DNA of 64,000 nucleotides from Diphasiastrum complanatum (lineage: Eukaryota; Streptophyta; Lycopodiopsida; Lycopodiales; Lycopodiaceae): NCBI GenBank assembly GCA_029204225.1, contig CM055104.1, positions 39,362,527-39,426,526 of the forward strand, given 5' to 3'. Under the pieces are notes generated by a model. It saw nothing but the letters and a program-made list of their open reading frames with translations. It had not been told where the DNA came from and did not search any database. Both the position numbers and the translations under genes were made by a program. Shown here piece by piece: positions 35,288 through 45,960 of the stretch; position 1 is the first letter of the stretch; each line of letters starts with the position of its first letter.

Positions 35288-38128
35288 GAGTTGTGGCATA
35301 AGAGGCTTGGTCACTTGAACTTGGGAAGCTCAGTTTGATGAGAAAATTGGAGATGGTAACAGGATTGCCTACCATAGAAGATCACTTGAAATCAATGTGC
35401 GAATCTTGTGTATATGGGAAGCAGCATCGAGAGAAGTTCAATAAAGGGGGTGTTGCAAGAGCAAAGAACATCTTGGACTTAATCCACACATATTTATGCG
35501 GGCCTATGAGGACCATGTCCTTAGGTAAAGCCTTCTATTTCATGACCTTTATTGATGATATGTCACGTAAGACGTGGATCTATTTCTTGAAGAAAAAATC
35601 AGATGCATTTGATAGCTTCAAGAGCTTCAAAGCATTGGTCCAAAATCAGACAGGTAGGAGGATCAAAGTCCTAAGATCAGATAGTGGAGGTGAGTACAAG
35701 TCTAATGACTTCAATGATCTTTGTGATCAATGTGGGATTAAAAGACAATTTACGCAAGCTCATACTCCTGCTCTCAATGGTGTAGCTGAACGCAAGAATC
35801 GTACGATTGTGGAAAGTGCCAGATCTATGCTAGTTGAGATGAAACTACCAAAAGATTTTTGGTCAGAAGCATGTAGCACGGCAGTCTATCTTCAAAATAG
35901 AAGTCCTACCATTGTCATACCAAAGATAACACCTGAGGAAGCATTCACGAAGATGAAGCCAAAGGTGAACCACTTGCGAATCTTTGGATGTAAGGCCTTT
36001 GTACACATTCCTAAGGAAGAGAGACGTAAACTTGATGTGAATGCTATCAAGTGCATATTCCTAGGATATGATGATCGTGTGAAGGGCTATAGATATTTTG
36101 ATCCAATGGAAAACAAAATCCATATAAGCCGTGATATTATCTTTGATGAATCCAAGATGTATAAAGACGAGGATGCTGAGAAGATAGACACATCCAGTGG
36201 GAAAGATGGTATAGTGAGGATACCACCTAATGATGATCCATTCATTGACCTTCCGAGTGATGAACATGAGGATACATCTCAAGATACTACTACTCAACCT
36301 CAAGAGACAGGTTGGAGAGGTAGGGACAAACCTTTTGGTGTAAGAAGGATTGAAGTTGCAGGTGACAAATGCAAGGAGAAGGATGTACCGTGGGATACAT
36401 TTTCACCAGGAAGCCGATCACCTGACAGGAAACTCCCTAAGTGGTTTGAGAGATTGTTGGAGAGCCGCGACATAGATGACTTTCCAAGATCATCTAGCCA
36501 GGAAGAGCTATGAAGATCAACAAGAGAGAAGACACAACCTGAAAGGTATGAAGCAAATTATGCTCTCTTATCTAGCATTATTCAAAGCAAAGAACCTTCG
36601 ACTTATGGTGAAGCGAAGGATGATGACATTTGGGTCAAGGCCATGGGAGAGGAGATGGAGTCAATTGCTAAGCATAACACATGGGACTTAGTAGAACCAC
36701 CAGTTGGCAAGAAACCCATTGGTTGCAAATGGGTCTACAGGACTAAGTATCATGCAGATGGAAGTATAGCAAAACACAAGGCAAGATTGGTGATCAAAGG
36801 GTATGCACAAAGTAAACCGCCAGTATGTAAGTGGAATACTCTACGTCTACTTGTTGCTTTAGCTTCACATTTTGGTTGACCTTTGCATTAGATGGATGTG
36901 AAATCTCCTTTTCTAAATGGTGAGTTAGAAGAAGAAGTGTTCATGGATCAACCTGAAGGCTTTGTAGCGAAGGGACAGGAAAATAAAGTATGTCGCTTGA
37001 ATAAAGCGCTTTATGGTCTTAAACAAGTACCACGTGCGTGGTATAGTAGGATTGATGCCTACTTTCATTCAAAGGGGATGGTGAGAACACATTCTGATCC
37101 AAATCTATATGTCTTATGCTTTGATGGTATGGTTGTTTTGATTGTTCTTTATGTTGATGACTTGATTATTATGAAAAATAATCAAGAGATGATAGACATG
37201 ATCAAGAAAAACCTCATGGAACAATTCGAGATGACAGATCTCAGCTTGATGCATTATTGCCTTGGAATAGAAGTGTGGCAAAAAGGACATGAAGTGGGTT
37301 TAACAGAGGTGAAGTAAGTCAAAGAGTTGTTGCATAGGTTTAGGTTGTGGGATTGCAAACCAGTAAACACTCCTATTGAACCAAGTAAAAAGCTTTCCAA
37401 GCTTGATGAGTCACAGTCATTTGATACTACGCTGTATAGATAGTTAGTAGGGAGCTTGATTTACCTTACCACGACTAGACCAGATATATGCTATGATGTT
37501 GGCATTGTAAGTCAGTTTATGGCAGCACCTACGGAAACGCATTGGAAAGCAGCTAAACGCATTTTGCGTTATGTGAAAGGCACTTCAGAGCATGAACCAC
37601 TGCATTTGCTATGGAGAAGTCAGCAACGACAATCTTCATCAGCTCAGTGGATAATTTGATGCAAACTGGGGAGGAGATGTAGACAATCGTAAGTCCACAT
37701 CTGGATTTACATTCTTCCTCAACGGCGGTCCTATCTCATGGAACAGTCGTAAGCAAACCTCTATCGCTCTTTCTTCTACGGAGGCAGAATACATTGCTTC
37801 TTCTCAATCTATTAAAGAAGCATTTTTGTTGAGAAATTTATTGTCAAACATTAATTTGTATCAGTACAGCCCCACAATTTTATTCTGTGATAATCAGAGT
37901 GCTATTGTCTTATCGACCAATCCTAGATTTCACTCTAGGAGTAAGCACATTGAGATCAGATATCACTACATCAGGGGCAAGGTTCTCAACAAGGAGGTAA
38001 GCTTAACGTACTACAGAATGCAGGACATGGTTGCAGATATATTCATGAAGACATTAAGTGTTAATGCACACAACAAGTTTTGTGCATTGCTTAGTCTGAA
38101 GATCAAGACATTCACGGATCCAGATTAA
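35288..38128 (+). pseudogene. Copia D: integrase, RT and RNase H, 5' truncated
   Basis: Begins in the pre-integrase motif (ELWHKRLGHLNLGSS), then a stop. The integrase is uninterrupted from 35335 to 36513: CESCVYGKQH, LIHTYLCGPM (catalytic Asp changed to Tyr), SDSGGEY and NGVAERKNRT. RT follows with a deletion after VIKGYAQS, stops near 36880, 37317 and 37441, and an otherwise good core (MDVKSPFLNGELEEEVFMDQ, LYVDDLIIM). RNase H is split by a frameshift near 37600 (LSSTEAEY in another frame) and ends HSRSKHIEIRYH..ADIFMKT. The family differs from copia E (for example integrase CGPMRTMSLGKAFYFMTFID). It cannot be autonomous. Confidence 0.88.
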
Positions 38129-38135
38129 GGGGGGG
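38127..38135 (+). promoter_or_regulatory. Polypurine tract of copia D
   Basis: AAGGGGGGG directly before TGTTGGA, the start of the D 3' LTR. This is the plus-strand priming site of the element. Confidence 0.85.
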
Positions 38136-38142
38136 TGTTGGA
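38136..38142 (+). mobile_element. First 7 bp of copia D 3' LTR, interrupted by copia E
   Basis: TGTTGGA. Its last five bases are duplicated at 44574-44578, where the D LTR resumes with TTTATCTCC. Confidence 0.8.
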
Positions 38143-38797
38143 TGTGAAAATTGTCAACATTTCCTAGCTAGTTTGAGGCCTAAATTGGCTAAAATTGTAA
38201 ATAGTTTTGGTTCTGGAGTTTCACACGTGTGAACCAGGCCACAATGTTTTTATTTACTGTATTTTTTCAGTATGATGAAGTGTCAAACTTCATACCCTTC
38301 AAAATGAGACCATTTTGATGTATTTTGGTCATATAAGCCATTTTTAGCTATTTTTCCTATATAGGGAATATCTAGGGTCAAGTACCTTCTAGAGAGAGGA
38401 GAGAGAGTCATCTTCCTCATCCATAAATAGTAGGGAAGTCATGGAGAACAGGGTGGAGAAACCTTTTGTATGCTTCATTGAGATCAATAGATCATTGTCA
38501 TTGTTTCTTCCTCCATTGAGAGCATTGTTGTGTGTATTGTCTTCAAGCTATTGTGTATGATCTTAGGTGCTTTCCAAAAGTGATAGGCTGATGTATTATG
38601 GACTATATAATGCTATTTTGGGCCGCACTTGATGTTTATGGAAGTTTTCATTTGTGATAAATGCTTTTTGATCAAGTTCTTTGCATTCTAGGTAGCATAG
38701 AATGTGTTGCCAATTCCTAGCTTATGTAGTTTGGAGTGCAAGCATTCAAGCCAATGATCTTGGAGTTTAGATCCACTTAGGATCTGTATTTTTCACA
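38143..38797 (+). mobile_element. 5' LTR of copia E
   Basis: 655 bp, TGTGAAAATTG to TTTTTCACA. It contains the perfect palindrome TTCACACGTGTGAA at 38220-38233 (G-box core), a TATA-like TATATAG at 38358-38364 and a second TATA-like CATAAATAG near 38421. Confidence 0.95.
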
Positions 38798-38809
38798 TGG
38801 TATCAGAGC
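38798..38809 (+). promoter_or_regulatory. Primer-binding site of copia E, tRNA-iMet
   Basis: TGGTATCAGAGC immediately after the LTR, an exact initiator-Met tRNA site. Confidence 0.95.
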
Positions 38810-39969
38810 TGGTTGGCTTCTATTTACAGTAAGTATTCCATTTTTGGTGATATTTGGATGTTTGATCAAGTTCTAGCATGATTTTGCATTGCTTTGTTGA
38901 TCAAATCTTACTAACCTTTGTTTTGTGAGTTGAACTTGTGGATCAAAAGCATATTTCAGGTCTATTGAAGATCAGAGACTGAAAAGAAACTATTTTGGAT
39001 CAGATCATAACACCTAATCATTTGTGATTGTGAGGCTTGTGCATATTCAATACTAACAATGTTCTTTTCAATCCTATTGTTGACAATCTCCATTCTTGGA
39101 TGAACACTCTCCTTAAGTGGATGAAACTTCTCCTTAAGTGGATGACAAATGCTCTTTTGAGTGAGTTGTAATTCTCCTAAAGGCTGAGCAAAGCTCCCAT
39201 TTGGATGAAAGATCCCCTTTTTTGGGTGAACATATTGTAAGCTCCATTGTGAAGAGCATATTGTAAAGATTGTCATCAATTTTGGCATAAATTTTGGTGT
39301 ACTTTGTTGAGCATGTAAGTAACTCTCCTTATGTAATTTGATTGGAGCATTTGCTGGAAGGTGTTAACCATTATGCAAGTGTGTTTTCAGGTTCTTAACA
39401 GGTTGAGGAACATTCTCATGTGAAGTGATCTTAGATCTACATCTAAACACCAAGATTTGACAAGATAGTGAAGCTAGTCTTGTGATTCACTAAGTGTGCT
39501 CATTCATTCACCTCTAAATCTTGTATTTATCACTTGCTGGAGTTTATAAACTTTTAGAAGTGTGGTTTACATGTGGTTTTACAGGTTGAATCAATATCTT
39601 AGTGTGTTGATCATATGTTGATCAAGTTTGTTCATTACTAGGTAATCTTGGCATCCTAGTTTTGGGTATTTTCTAAGAATGCAAGTAACTCTTCACACCA
39701 TAACTTGATTTGGTCACTTGCTGGAAAGTTTGAGAGCTTAAGCAAGAGTGTGTTCAGGTTGGTTTGATTTTGTAATCCATTCTTAGTGTGTGCAAAGTGT
39801 TGCATGTGTTTCAATCTTCCTTTCTATGCTTGGAAACCATCTAGGTTCAAGATAGAAGTGTTTTAGGGTCCTAAATCTTCATAGATCTCTTTATCTATCA
39901 TTTGTTGAGAGAAAAGTGAGTGCTAAGTGCTTTAGGACAGAACCTAAAAGTTGAAGAAACATTAGAATC
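38810..39969 (+). mobile_element. Copia E leader
   Basis: 1160 bp between PBS and gag start. It contains a degenerate 21-bp tandem repeat at 39087-39232 and no upstream frame of note in sense. A minus-strand frame (38962-39288) is open through the repeat. Confidence 0.8.
39087..39232. repeat. Seven degenerate 20-23 bp tandem units in the copia E leader
   Basis: Units start at 39087, 39108, 39129, 39150, 39173, 39193 and 39213. The consensus is near TCTCCTTAAGTGGATGAA. Units 2 and 3 are nearly identical. On the minus strand each unit reads as one heptapeptide around HPLKE. Confidence 0.75.
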
Positions 39970-42900
39970 ATGGCTTCCAATGGTGGGATCATGCTAGAGT
40001 CTAGTGAAAGGTTGAGTTCATCAAACTACTCTACTTGGAAAGTGAGGATGGAGTCCTTACTTGAGTTGAATGAACTCATGGACATAGTTGCAGAAATTGA
40101 AGAGAGACCTCTCACACTTCAAGAGCAACAAAGGTTTGATAAGAAGGCCAAAAGGGCTCTTCATATCATTAAAATGAATGTTACAAATGAACTTCTCAAG
40201 GAAGTTGGAAAGTGTCAAAGTGCAAGTGAGGCATGGAATGCCTTAAAGAAGCTCTTTGAATCAAAGTCCACATCTAGGGTATTGACCCTAAGGAGACAAA
40301 TATTTTCTAGTAGGCAAAGAGAGGGTGAAAGTGCTCATGCATTTATCTTGAGAGTTAAGTCCCTAAGTGATGATTTAGCATGCATTGATGAAAACATAAA
40401 AGATGGTGAAATAGTCCAAGTTATGTTGAATGGTTTGCTAAATGAACATGCTAACCTTGTGCAAAGTTTTGCCATTCAAAGAGTCTTGCCAAGTGTGGTT
40501 GACTTGCAAGAAATCTTATTGGCTGAAGAACATAGGTTGCAATCAAAGCTTGATGGTGCATCCTTGCAAGGTGGAGGTGAAGAGGCTTTCTTCACAAAAG
40601 GCAAATTCAAGGGCAAAGGTAAAGGCAAAGGGAAATGGTCCAAAGGTGGTAACTTTGATCATGATGATCACTCTTCCTCTTCCTCTTCTACTAAGAACAA
40701 TAAGTCAAAGTTCAAGTGCTTTTATTGTGGGATAAAAGGTCATTTTGCAAATGAATGTTATAAGAAGAAAAGAGAGCAAGGAGAGAGGCAAGGAAATCTT
40801 ACAATAGATGAGGAAGAACATAACACATGTGAATCACTTGTTATGACTTCAAGTTTGTTAGCCAACATAGATGATAATGATCCTTGGTGGATTGATAGTG
40901 GAGCCTCATCTCACATGACAAGACATAAGGAATACTTTACATCCTTATTGTCTTATGAGGGAGAAGGTAACATCATCTACACTGCAAATGATGGTCAATG
41001 TGACATCAAAGGCATAGGCACTATTCTTATTTCCCTTTCAACAAATAGGAAAGCAAATCTTGAAAATGTCTTGTACATTCCTTCAATCACTAAGAATTTG
41101 CTTAGTGTAAGTCAAATGATTGACAAAGGACTTGATGTGGAGTTCATTGGAGATGCATGTTTGATAAGTAAATGTGGATCCTTGATTGCTCAAGGTAGGA
41201 GGCATGGTAAACTTTTCAAGCTTGATGCATGTGTGATCTCTAATCATGAAGGATGTATGGCTAGGGAGCAATTGACAAACCAAGAAGTTTGGCACAAGAG
41301 GTTGGGCCATCCCAACTTCAAATCTTTGGAGGTAATGGCAAAGAAAGAGCTTGTTCTTGGTCTCCCTAAAAGTCTTGTTGCAAACAATAGTGTTTGTGAA
41401 CATTGTGCCTTGTCCAAATCTCATAGACTTGCTTATTCTAGATCTACTTCTAGATCTAAAGAAGCTTTTCAACTTGTGCATTCTGATATTCATTCTTCTA
41501 GTACAACTAGCAATGGTGGGGCAAAGATGTATGCAACTTTCATTGATGACTTTAGTAGGTATACTTGGATCTATCTTCTTAAAAGTAAGGATGAAGTGTT
41601 TGCTGCATTTGTCAAGTTCAAGAATGAAATGGAAAACCAATTCAATACAAAGATCAAATGCTTAAGATCTGATAATGGAGGGGAATACACCTCAAATAGG
41701 TTCAAAGACTTTTGTATAGCACATGGGATTAAGAGGGAGATGTCTAGTCCTAGGACTCCACAACAGAATGGAGTGGCCGAGAGGAAGAATAGAACCCTTT
41801 GTGAATGTGCCAAGGCAATGAGACTACATGCTAATCTTGCTAAGTCTTTTTGGGGGGAAGCTTTAGCATGTGCTAACTATCTATGTAATAGATGGACAAG
41901 TGCTTCCTTGGATGGTAAAACTCCTCATGAGGTTCTTTATGGTAGAAGGCCGAGTGTCAAGCATTGTAGGATCTTTGGATGTACATGTTTTGTCAATATC
42001 ACACTTGATGATAGAACTAAAGAAGATCCTTCATCAAAGAAGGGTGTGTTTGTTGGCTATAGTGAAGTAAGCAAGGCTTACAAAGTGTACATTCCTTCTA
42101 CAAAGAAAGTTGTCATAAGTAGGGATGTCATCTTTCATGAAGAGAATGTTTCCAATGTTGTTGATGTTGATGTTGATGTGCCTACTAATCATCATGATGT
42201 GCAAGATGTCTTGGATGAAGATGGAGATGCCACTCCAAAGCAAACTTCAAGGAAGACTCAAAGGCAAAGGGCTAAGCCATCAAGGCTAACCTATGATGAA
42301 AAAGGAAAGCAAGTGGTGGACAACTCTAACTTTGATTTTCTTACCTCTTTTGATGAACCAACTTGTGTAGGTGAAGCAATTCAAAAGAAGGAATGGATCC
42401 AAGCCATGGATCATGAGCATCAAGCACTCATCAAAAGCAACACATGGAGGTTGGTAAAGCTTCCAAAGGACAAGAAGGCAATTGGTTGTAAGTGGATCTT
42501 CAAGATCAAGACAAATCAAGATGGATCAATCAACAAGTACAAGGCAAGGTTGGTGGCAAAGGGGTATGCTCAAGAATATGGTATTGACTATGATGAGACC
42601 TTTGCACCCGTGGCAAAGATGGTAACTATTCGAATCCTAATCTCTCTTGCAACTCTTTATGATTGGGATATGTGGCAAATGGATGTTACTAATGCCTTCT
42701 TGAATGGTGATCTTGAAGAAGATATTTACATAGAGCAACCCGAGGGCTATGTTTCACATGATGAGCCTAATCATGTGTGCTATCTCCAAAAGAGTTTGTA
42801 TGGGCTAAAGCAAGCACCAAAGAGTTGGTATGCTAAGCTCAATTCCTTCTTAATTTCTCAAAACTTTGTTATGAGTGAGTATGATCATTCTCTCTACTTT

Positions 42901-43923
42901 ATATTGAATGAAAATGATATCACTTTACTTTTGATCTATGTTGATGACATTATCTTAAGTGGTGGTAACAATCTAGATATAGATGAAATCAAGATGGCAC
43001 TCAAAAGAGAGTTTGAAATTCAAGATCTTGGTAAACTTCATTATATCTTAGGAATAGAGATTATTAGAACTTCTAAATCTACATTCATATGTCAAGAAAA
43101 GTATGTTAACTCTATTCTAAAAAGGTTTCATATGGAAGATTGTAAAGTTGTTTCTACTCCTATGGAATCAAATGTAAAGCTAACTACAAGAAGTAATGAA
43201 AGATCCTTCAAGGACATTACTCTCTATAGAAAGCTAATAGGATCTCTTATATGGTTAACCATCACAAGACCTGATCTAAGCTTTGTGGTTGGTAAACTAA
43301 GTCAATTTATGCAAGATCCTAGTGAGGCTCATTGGAAGCTAGGAAAGAGAGTACTTAGATACATCTCGGGATCTAGAGATTTTGGCATCTTGTATGGAGG
43401 TACTACACCTAACCTTTGTGGATTTTCAGATTCAGATTTTGCAGGTGATCAAATGGATAGGAAGTCAACAAGTGCCTTTGCAATCTATCTTGGAGATGGA
43501 GTGGTCTCATGGCTATCAAAGAAGCAACCAACTATCTCTCTATCTTCCACCGAAGCCGAGTACAAGGCATTAACAACATGCACCAAGGAGATTCTTTGGA
43601 TCAAGAGGATGTTATTGGATCTTCACTTGCTGGAACCAGAGAAGACTCCAATCATACTTTGTGATAACCTTTCAGCCCAAAGCTTGGCAAGCAATCCTGT
43701 TTTTCATGCAAGGAGCAAGCACATTGAGATTGCTCACCATTTTGTGAGAGATCAAGTCATTGCCAAAGAGGTGGAGCTTCAACATGTCTCTTCAAAGGAG
43801 TGTGTGGCTGATATCTTCACCAAACCATTGGGAAAGGACCTATATTTAATGCATAGATCTAATCTTGGAATGTGCTCAAAGACTATGTTGAAACTAGCAT
43901 CCAATGTTGAAGAGGGAGTGTGA
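39970..43923 (+). CDS. Copia E gag-pol polyprotein, intact (1317 aa)
   Basis: One uninterrupted frame with all Ty1/copia domains in order. Gag of the UBN2 type covers residues 1-240, with a Lys/Gly-rich stretch, then the zinc knuckle CFYCGIKGHFANEC (about 250-263). Protease WWIDSGASSHMT has Asp near 309. The pre-integrase motif is VWHKRLGHPNFKS (about 440). The integrase core has Asp in LVHSDIHS (about 503), Asp in RSDNGGEY (about 566) and Glu in NGVAERKNR (about 602). RT has KARLVAKGYAQEYGIDYDET, MDVTNAFLNGDL and the catalytic YVDD near 990. RNase H has LSSTEAEY (about 1193) and ARSKHIEIAHHFVRD. The length is usual for the family. The ATG follows the leader directly, and the stop TGA lies inside the 3' LTR. 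The element is possibly still able to transpose. Confidence 0.96.
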   Translation: MASNGGIMLESSERLSSSNYSTWKVRMESLLELNELMDIVAEIEERPLTLQEQQRFDKKAKRALHIIKMNVTNELLKEVGKCQSASEAWNALKKLFESKSTSRVLTLRRQIFSSRQREGESAHAFILRVKSLSDDLACIDENIKDGEIVQVMLNGLLNEHANLVQSFAIQRVLPSVVDLQEILLAEEHRLQSKLDGASLQGGGEEAFFTKGKFKGKGKGKGKWSKGGNFDHDDHSSSSSSTKNNKSKFKCFYCGIKGHFANECYKKKREQGERQGNLTIDEEEHNTCESLVMTSSLLANIDDNDPWWIDSGASSHMTRHKEYFTSLLSYEGEGNIIYTANDGQCDIKGIGTILISLSTNRKANLENVLYIPSITKNLLSVSQMIDKGLDVEFIGDACLISKCGSLIAQGRRHGKLFKLDACVISNHEGCMAREQLTNQEVWHKRLGHPNFKSLEVMAKKELVLGLPKSLVANNSVCEHCALSKSHRLAYSRSTSRSKEAFQLVHSDIHSSSTTSNGGAKMYATFIDDFSRYTWIYLLKSKDEVFAAFVKFKNEMENQFNTKIKCLRSDNGGEYTSNRFKDFCIAHGIKREMSSPRTPQQNGVAERKNRTLCECAKAMRLHANLAKSFWGEALACANYLCNRWTSASLDGKTPHEVLYGRRPSVKHCRIFGCTCFVNITLDDRTKEDPSSKKGVFVGYSEVSKAYKVYIPSTKKVVISRDVIFHEENVSNVVDVDVDVPTNHHDVQDVLDEDGDATPKQTSRKTQRQRAKPSRLTYDEKGKQVVDNSNFDFLTSFDEPTCVGEAIQKKEWIQAMDHEHQALIKSNTWRLVKLPKDKKAIGCKWIFKIKTNQDGSINKYKARLVAKGYAQEYGIDYDETFAPVAKMVTIRILISLATLYDWDMWQMDVTNAFLNGDLEEDIYIEQPEGYVSHDEPNHVCYLQKSLYGLKQAPKSWYAKLNSFLISQNFVMSEYDHSLYFILNENDITLLLIYVDDIILSGGNNLDIDEIKMALKREFEIQDLGKLHYILGIEIIRTSKSTFICQEKYVNSILKRFHMEDCKVVSTPMESNVKLTTRSNERSFKDITLYRKLIGSLIWLTITRPDLSFVVGKLSQFMQDPSEAHWKLGKRVLRYISGSRDFGILYGGTTPNLCGFSDSDFAGDQMDRKSTSAFAIYLGDGVVSWLSKKQPTISLSSTEAEYKALTTCTKEILWIKRMLLDLHLLEPEKTPIILCDNLSAQSLASNPVFHARSKHIEIAHHFVRDQVIAKEVELQHVSSKECVADIFTKPLGKDLYLMHRSNLGMCSKTMLKLASNVEEGV
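43908..43918 (+). promoter_or_regulatory. Polypurine tract of copia E
   Basis: GAAGAGGGAG just before the 3' LTR. Unusually it is still coding (Glu-Glu-Gly), because the pol frame runs into the LTR. Confidence 0.85.
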
Positions 43924-44573
43924 AAATTGTCAACATTTCCTAGCTAGTTTGAGGCCTAAATTGGCTAAAATTGTAAATAGTTTTGGTTCTGGAGTTTCAC
44001 ACGTGTGAACCAGGCCACAATGTTTTTATTTACTGTATTTTTTCAGTATGATGAAGTGTCAAACTTCATACCCTTCAAAATGAGACCATTTTGATGTATT
44101 TTGGTCATATAAGCCATTTTTAGCTATTTTTCCTATATAGGGAATATCTAGGGTCAAGTACCTTCTAGAGAGAGGAGAGAGAGTCATCTTCCTCATCCAT
44201 AAATAGTAGGGAAGTCGTGGAGAACAGGGTGGAGAAACCTTTTGTATGCTTCATTGAGATCAATAGATCATTGTCATTGTTTCTTCCTCCATTGAGAGCA
44301 TTGTTGTGTGTATTGTCTTCAAGCTATTGTGTATGATCTTAGGTGCTTTCCAAAAGTGATAGGCTGATGTATTATGGACTGTATAATGCTATTTTGGGTC
44401 GCACTTGATGTTTATGGAAGTTTCCATTTGTGATAAATGCTTTTTGATCAAGTTCTTTGCATTCTAGGTAGCATAGAATGTGTTGCCAATTCCTAGCTTA
44501 TGTAGTTTGGAGTGCAAGCATTCAAGCCAATGATCTTGGAGTTTAGATCCACTTAGGATCTGTATTTTTCACA
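43919..44573 (+). mobile_element. 3' LTR of copia E
   Basis: 655 bp, same ends as the 5' LTR with four transitions. Followed by the target duplication TTGGA. Confidence 0.95.
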
Positions 44574-44578
44574 TTGGA

Positions 44579-45411
44579 TTTATCTCCTTTACTCTCCTAA
44601 ATCCTATGTTAATTTGCCTCCATTCATGTTGCTGCATTTTTACTCATGTTGTCGCACAATCTACATATTTACATGTAAAATAAGACAGATGAATAAAACG
44701 CGATTGTCTGTGTAAATACAAGTAAATTTTCACAGGCGAAAAAGGCTAGAAACGCGACACTGTGTTTTTACACATGATTTGTGACAGGCGAAAAAGACGA
44801 CACTATCCTACAAATGTTAAAGATGCCTTTATGGAAAAGCCAAGGCACCTTGTAAATCAAATCTTAAGGCATTTTCAGAGTGTCGCATTTTTTGCATCTT
44901 CACCAACGTTAATTTCAGTGAAAGCTGACGTCACGACCTTCTCACACTCATACCATCAAACTGTGCAATCAGATTTGACAACGACAGCAGCCACCCACGA
45001 TCTCCCACAGACATCACATCCACTTTGTACTTTCTTCATCTGCACACCTGTAAAAAAAATATATATACATTGAATACTATCTGCGTATTCAAAAAATATA
45101 TACATGAAGAGAAACAAGCAACAAGCATAATAGCATCAGAAGCTTATCAGAGATAGACGTAGTAGATGCTATCATGCATCAATTCTTTGTATTGTTAGTA
45201 ATAGACTTATCACCTTTCACAGATTGGATTAGCTTTGTGAAGCACGCGGTTTCGTCCGCTATTGTCTTGTGCTCACCAACATTATTGACCTATATATTTT
45301 GCTATACTTAATTTGATTACAGCTCTGTTTGTTCTACGTTCAGATTTGTGTCAATATTGCTATACTTTTCTATATTCTGTCTGGTTTTCTTATTGCTTAA
45401 TCTGGTAGTCT
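44579..45411 (+). mobile_element. Continuation of the copia D 3' LTR, right end unresolved
   Basis: TTTATCTCCTTTACTCTCC resumes the LTR of D after copia E. Without a second copy the LTR end cannot be fixed. No gene recognised. GACAGGCGAAAAAG-like words occur twice (about 44735 and 44783). Confidence 0.5.
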
Positions 45412-45556
45412 GTTCGTCGCGAATTATTATTAGTCTAGTTGTTCACGACTAATATTTAGTCTTGTCTTTCACAACTAATTATTAGTCGAACTCAATCTAG
45501 TTCTTCGCGAATAATTCGCGACTGATAATTTGTCTAGCTGTTCGCGACAAATTATC
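45412..45556. repeat. Array of short hairpin repeats
   Basis: Four or five imperfect 26-37 bp units, each with a stem ending AGTC or TGTC, an 11-nt loop like TAGTTGTTCAC, and the complementary GACT or GACA. The clearest are ATTAGTC/GACTAAT at 45429-45453 and the perfect 11-bp stem GATAATTTGTC/GACAAATTATC at 45524-45556. The other loops start at 45462 and 45498. Function unknown. Confidence 0.65.
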
Positions 45557-45795
45557 TTTCTAATGTTTTGTTGCTTAATGTTTGGCTACGTAATCAGATC
45601 GAACGTAATTTCTATCACTAACGTTCTGTTCGTGTCTGATAGGCATAGTCGTGCTTAAGGAAAGAGTGAGATAGCTCATTCCGCTGCACACGAACACTTT
45701 CCATTCAAGTTCGTTTCTTTTTTGAGTTTTGAGTTCGCTTCTTTTCGTGTTCGTTTTTTTTCGAGCTATTTTCGTTTCTCACACCCCTCTTTCCC
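45557..45795. other. Noncoding DNA, no feature recognised
   Basis: T-rich sequence between the hairpin array and a copia RNase H scrap. It may be part of that scrap's element or of the D LTR. Confidence 0.35.
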
Positions 45796-45960
45796 AACAC
45801 ATGGAACAGTAGAAAGCATAAATGCATCTCGTTGTCCTCAACAGAATCCGAATACGTTTCAGCTACATTAGCAGTGAAGGAGATAATTTGGCTCAGAAGG
45901 TTACTACAGGATCTGCACTTTTCACAGATCGGTCCAACCATACTCCAATGCGATTTCAGA
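45796..45960 (+). pseudogene. Copia RNase H scrap (copia G)
   Basis: About 50 codons: SRKHKCISLSSTESEYVSAT then AVKEIIWLRRLLQDLHF and GPTILQCD, the typical copia RNase H segment around the STEAEY motif. Flanking pol is absent. Confidence 0.8.

Larger units (their letters stand above)
38143..44573 (+). mobile_element. Copia E: complete LTR retrotransposon (6431 bp)
   Basis: Two 655-bp LTRs, iMet primer site, leader, one uninterrupted gag-pol frame and polypurine tract, flanked by the 5-bp target duplication TTGGA at 38138-38142 and 44574-44578. The LTRs differ at only four positions, all transitions (99.4% identity by hand count), so the insertion is young. It lies in the 3' LTR of copia D. 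Confidence 0.95.

Noticed and set aside
41083..41640. 185-codon minus-strand frame inside copia E
   Set aside because: Antisense shadow of the intact gag-pol frame, with no independent evidence.
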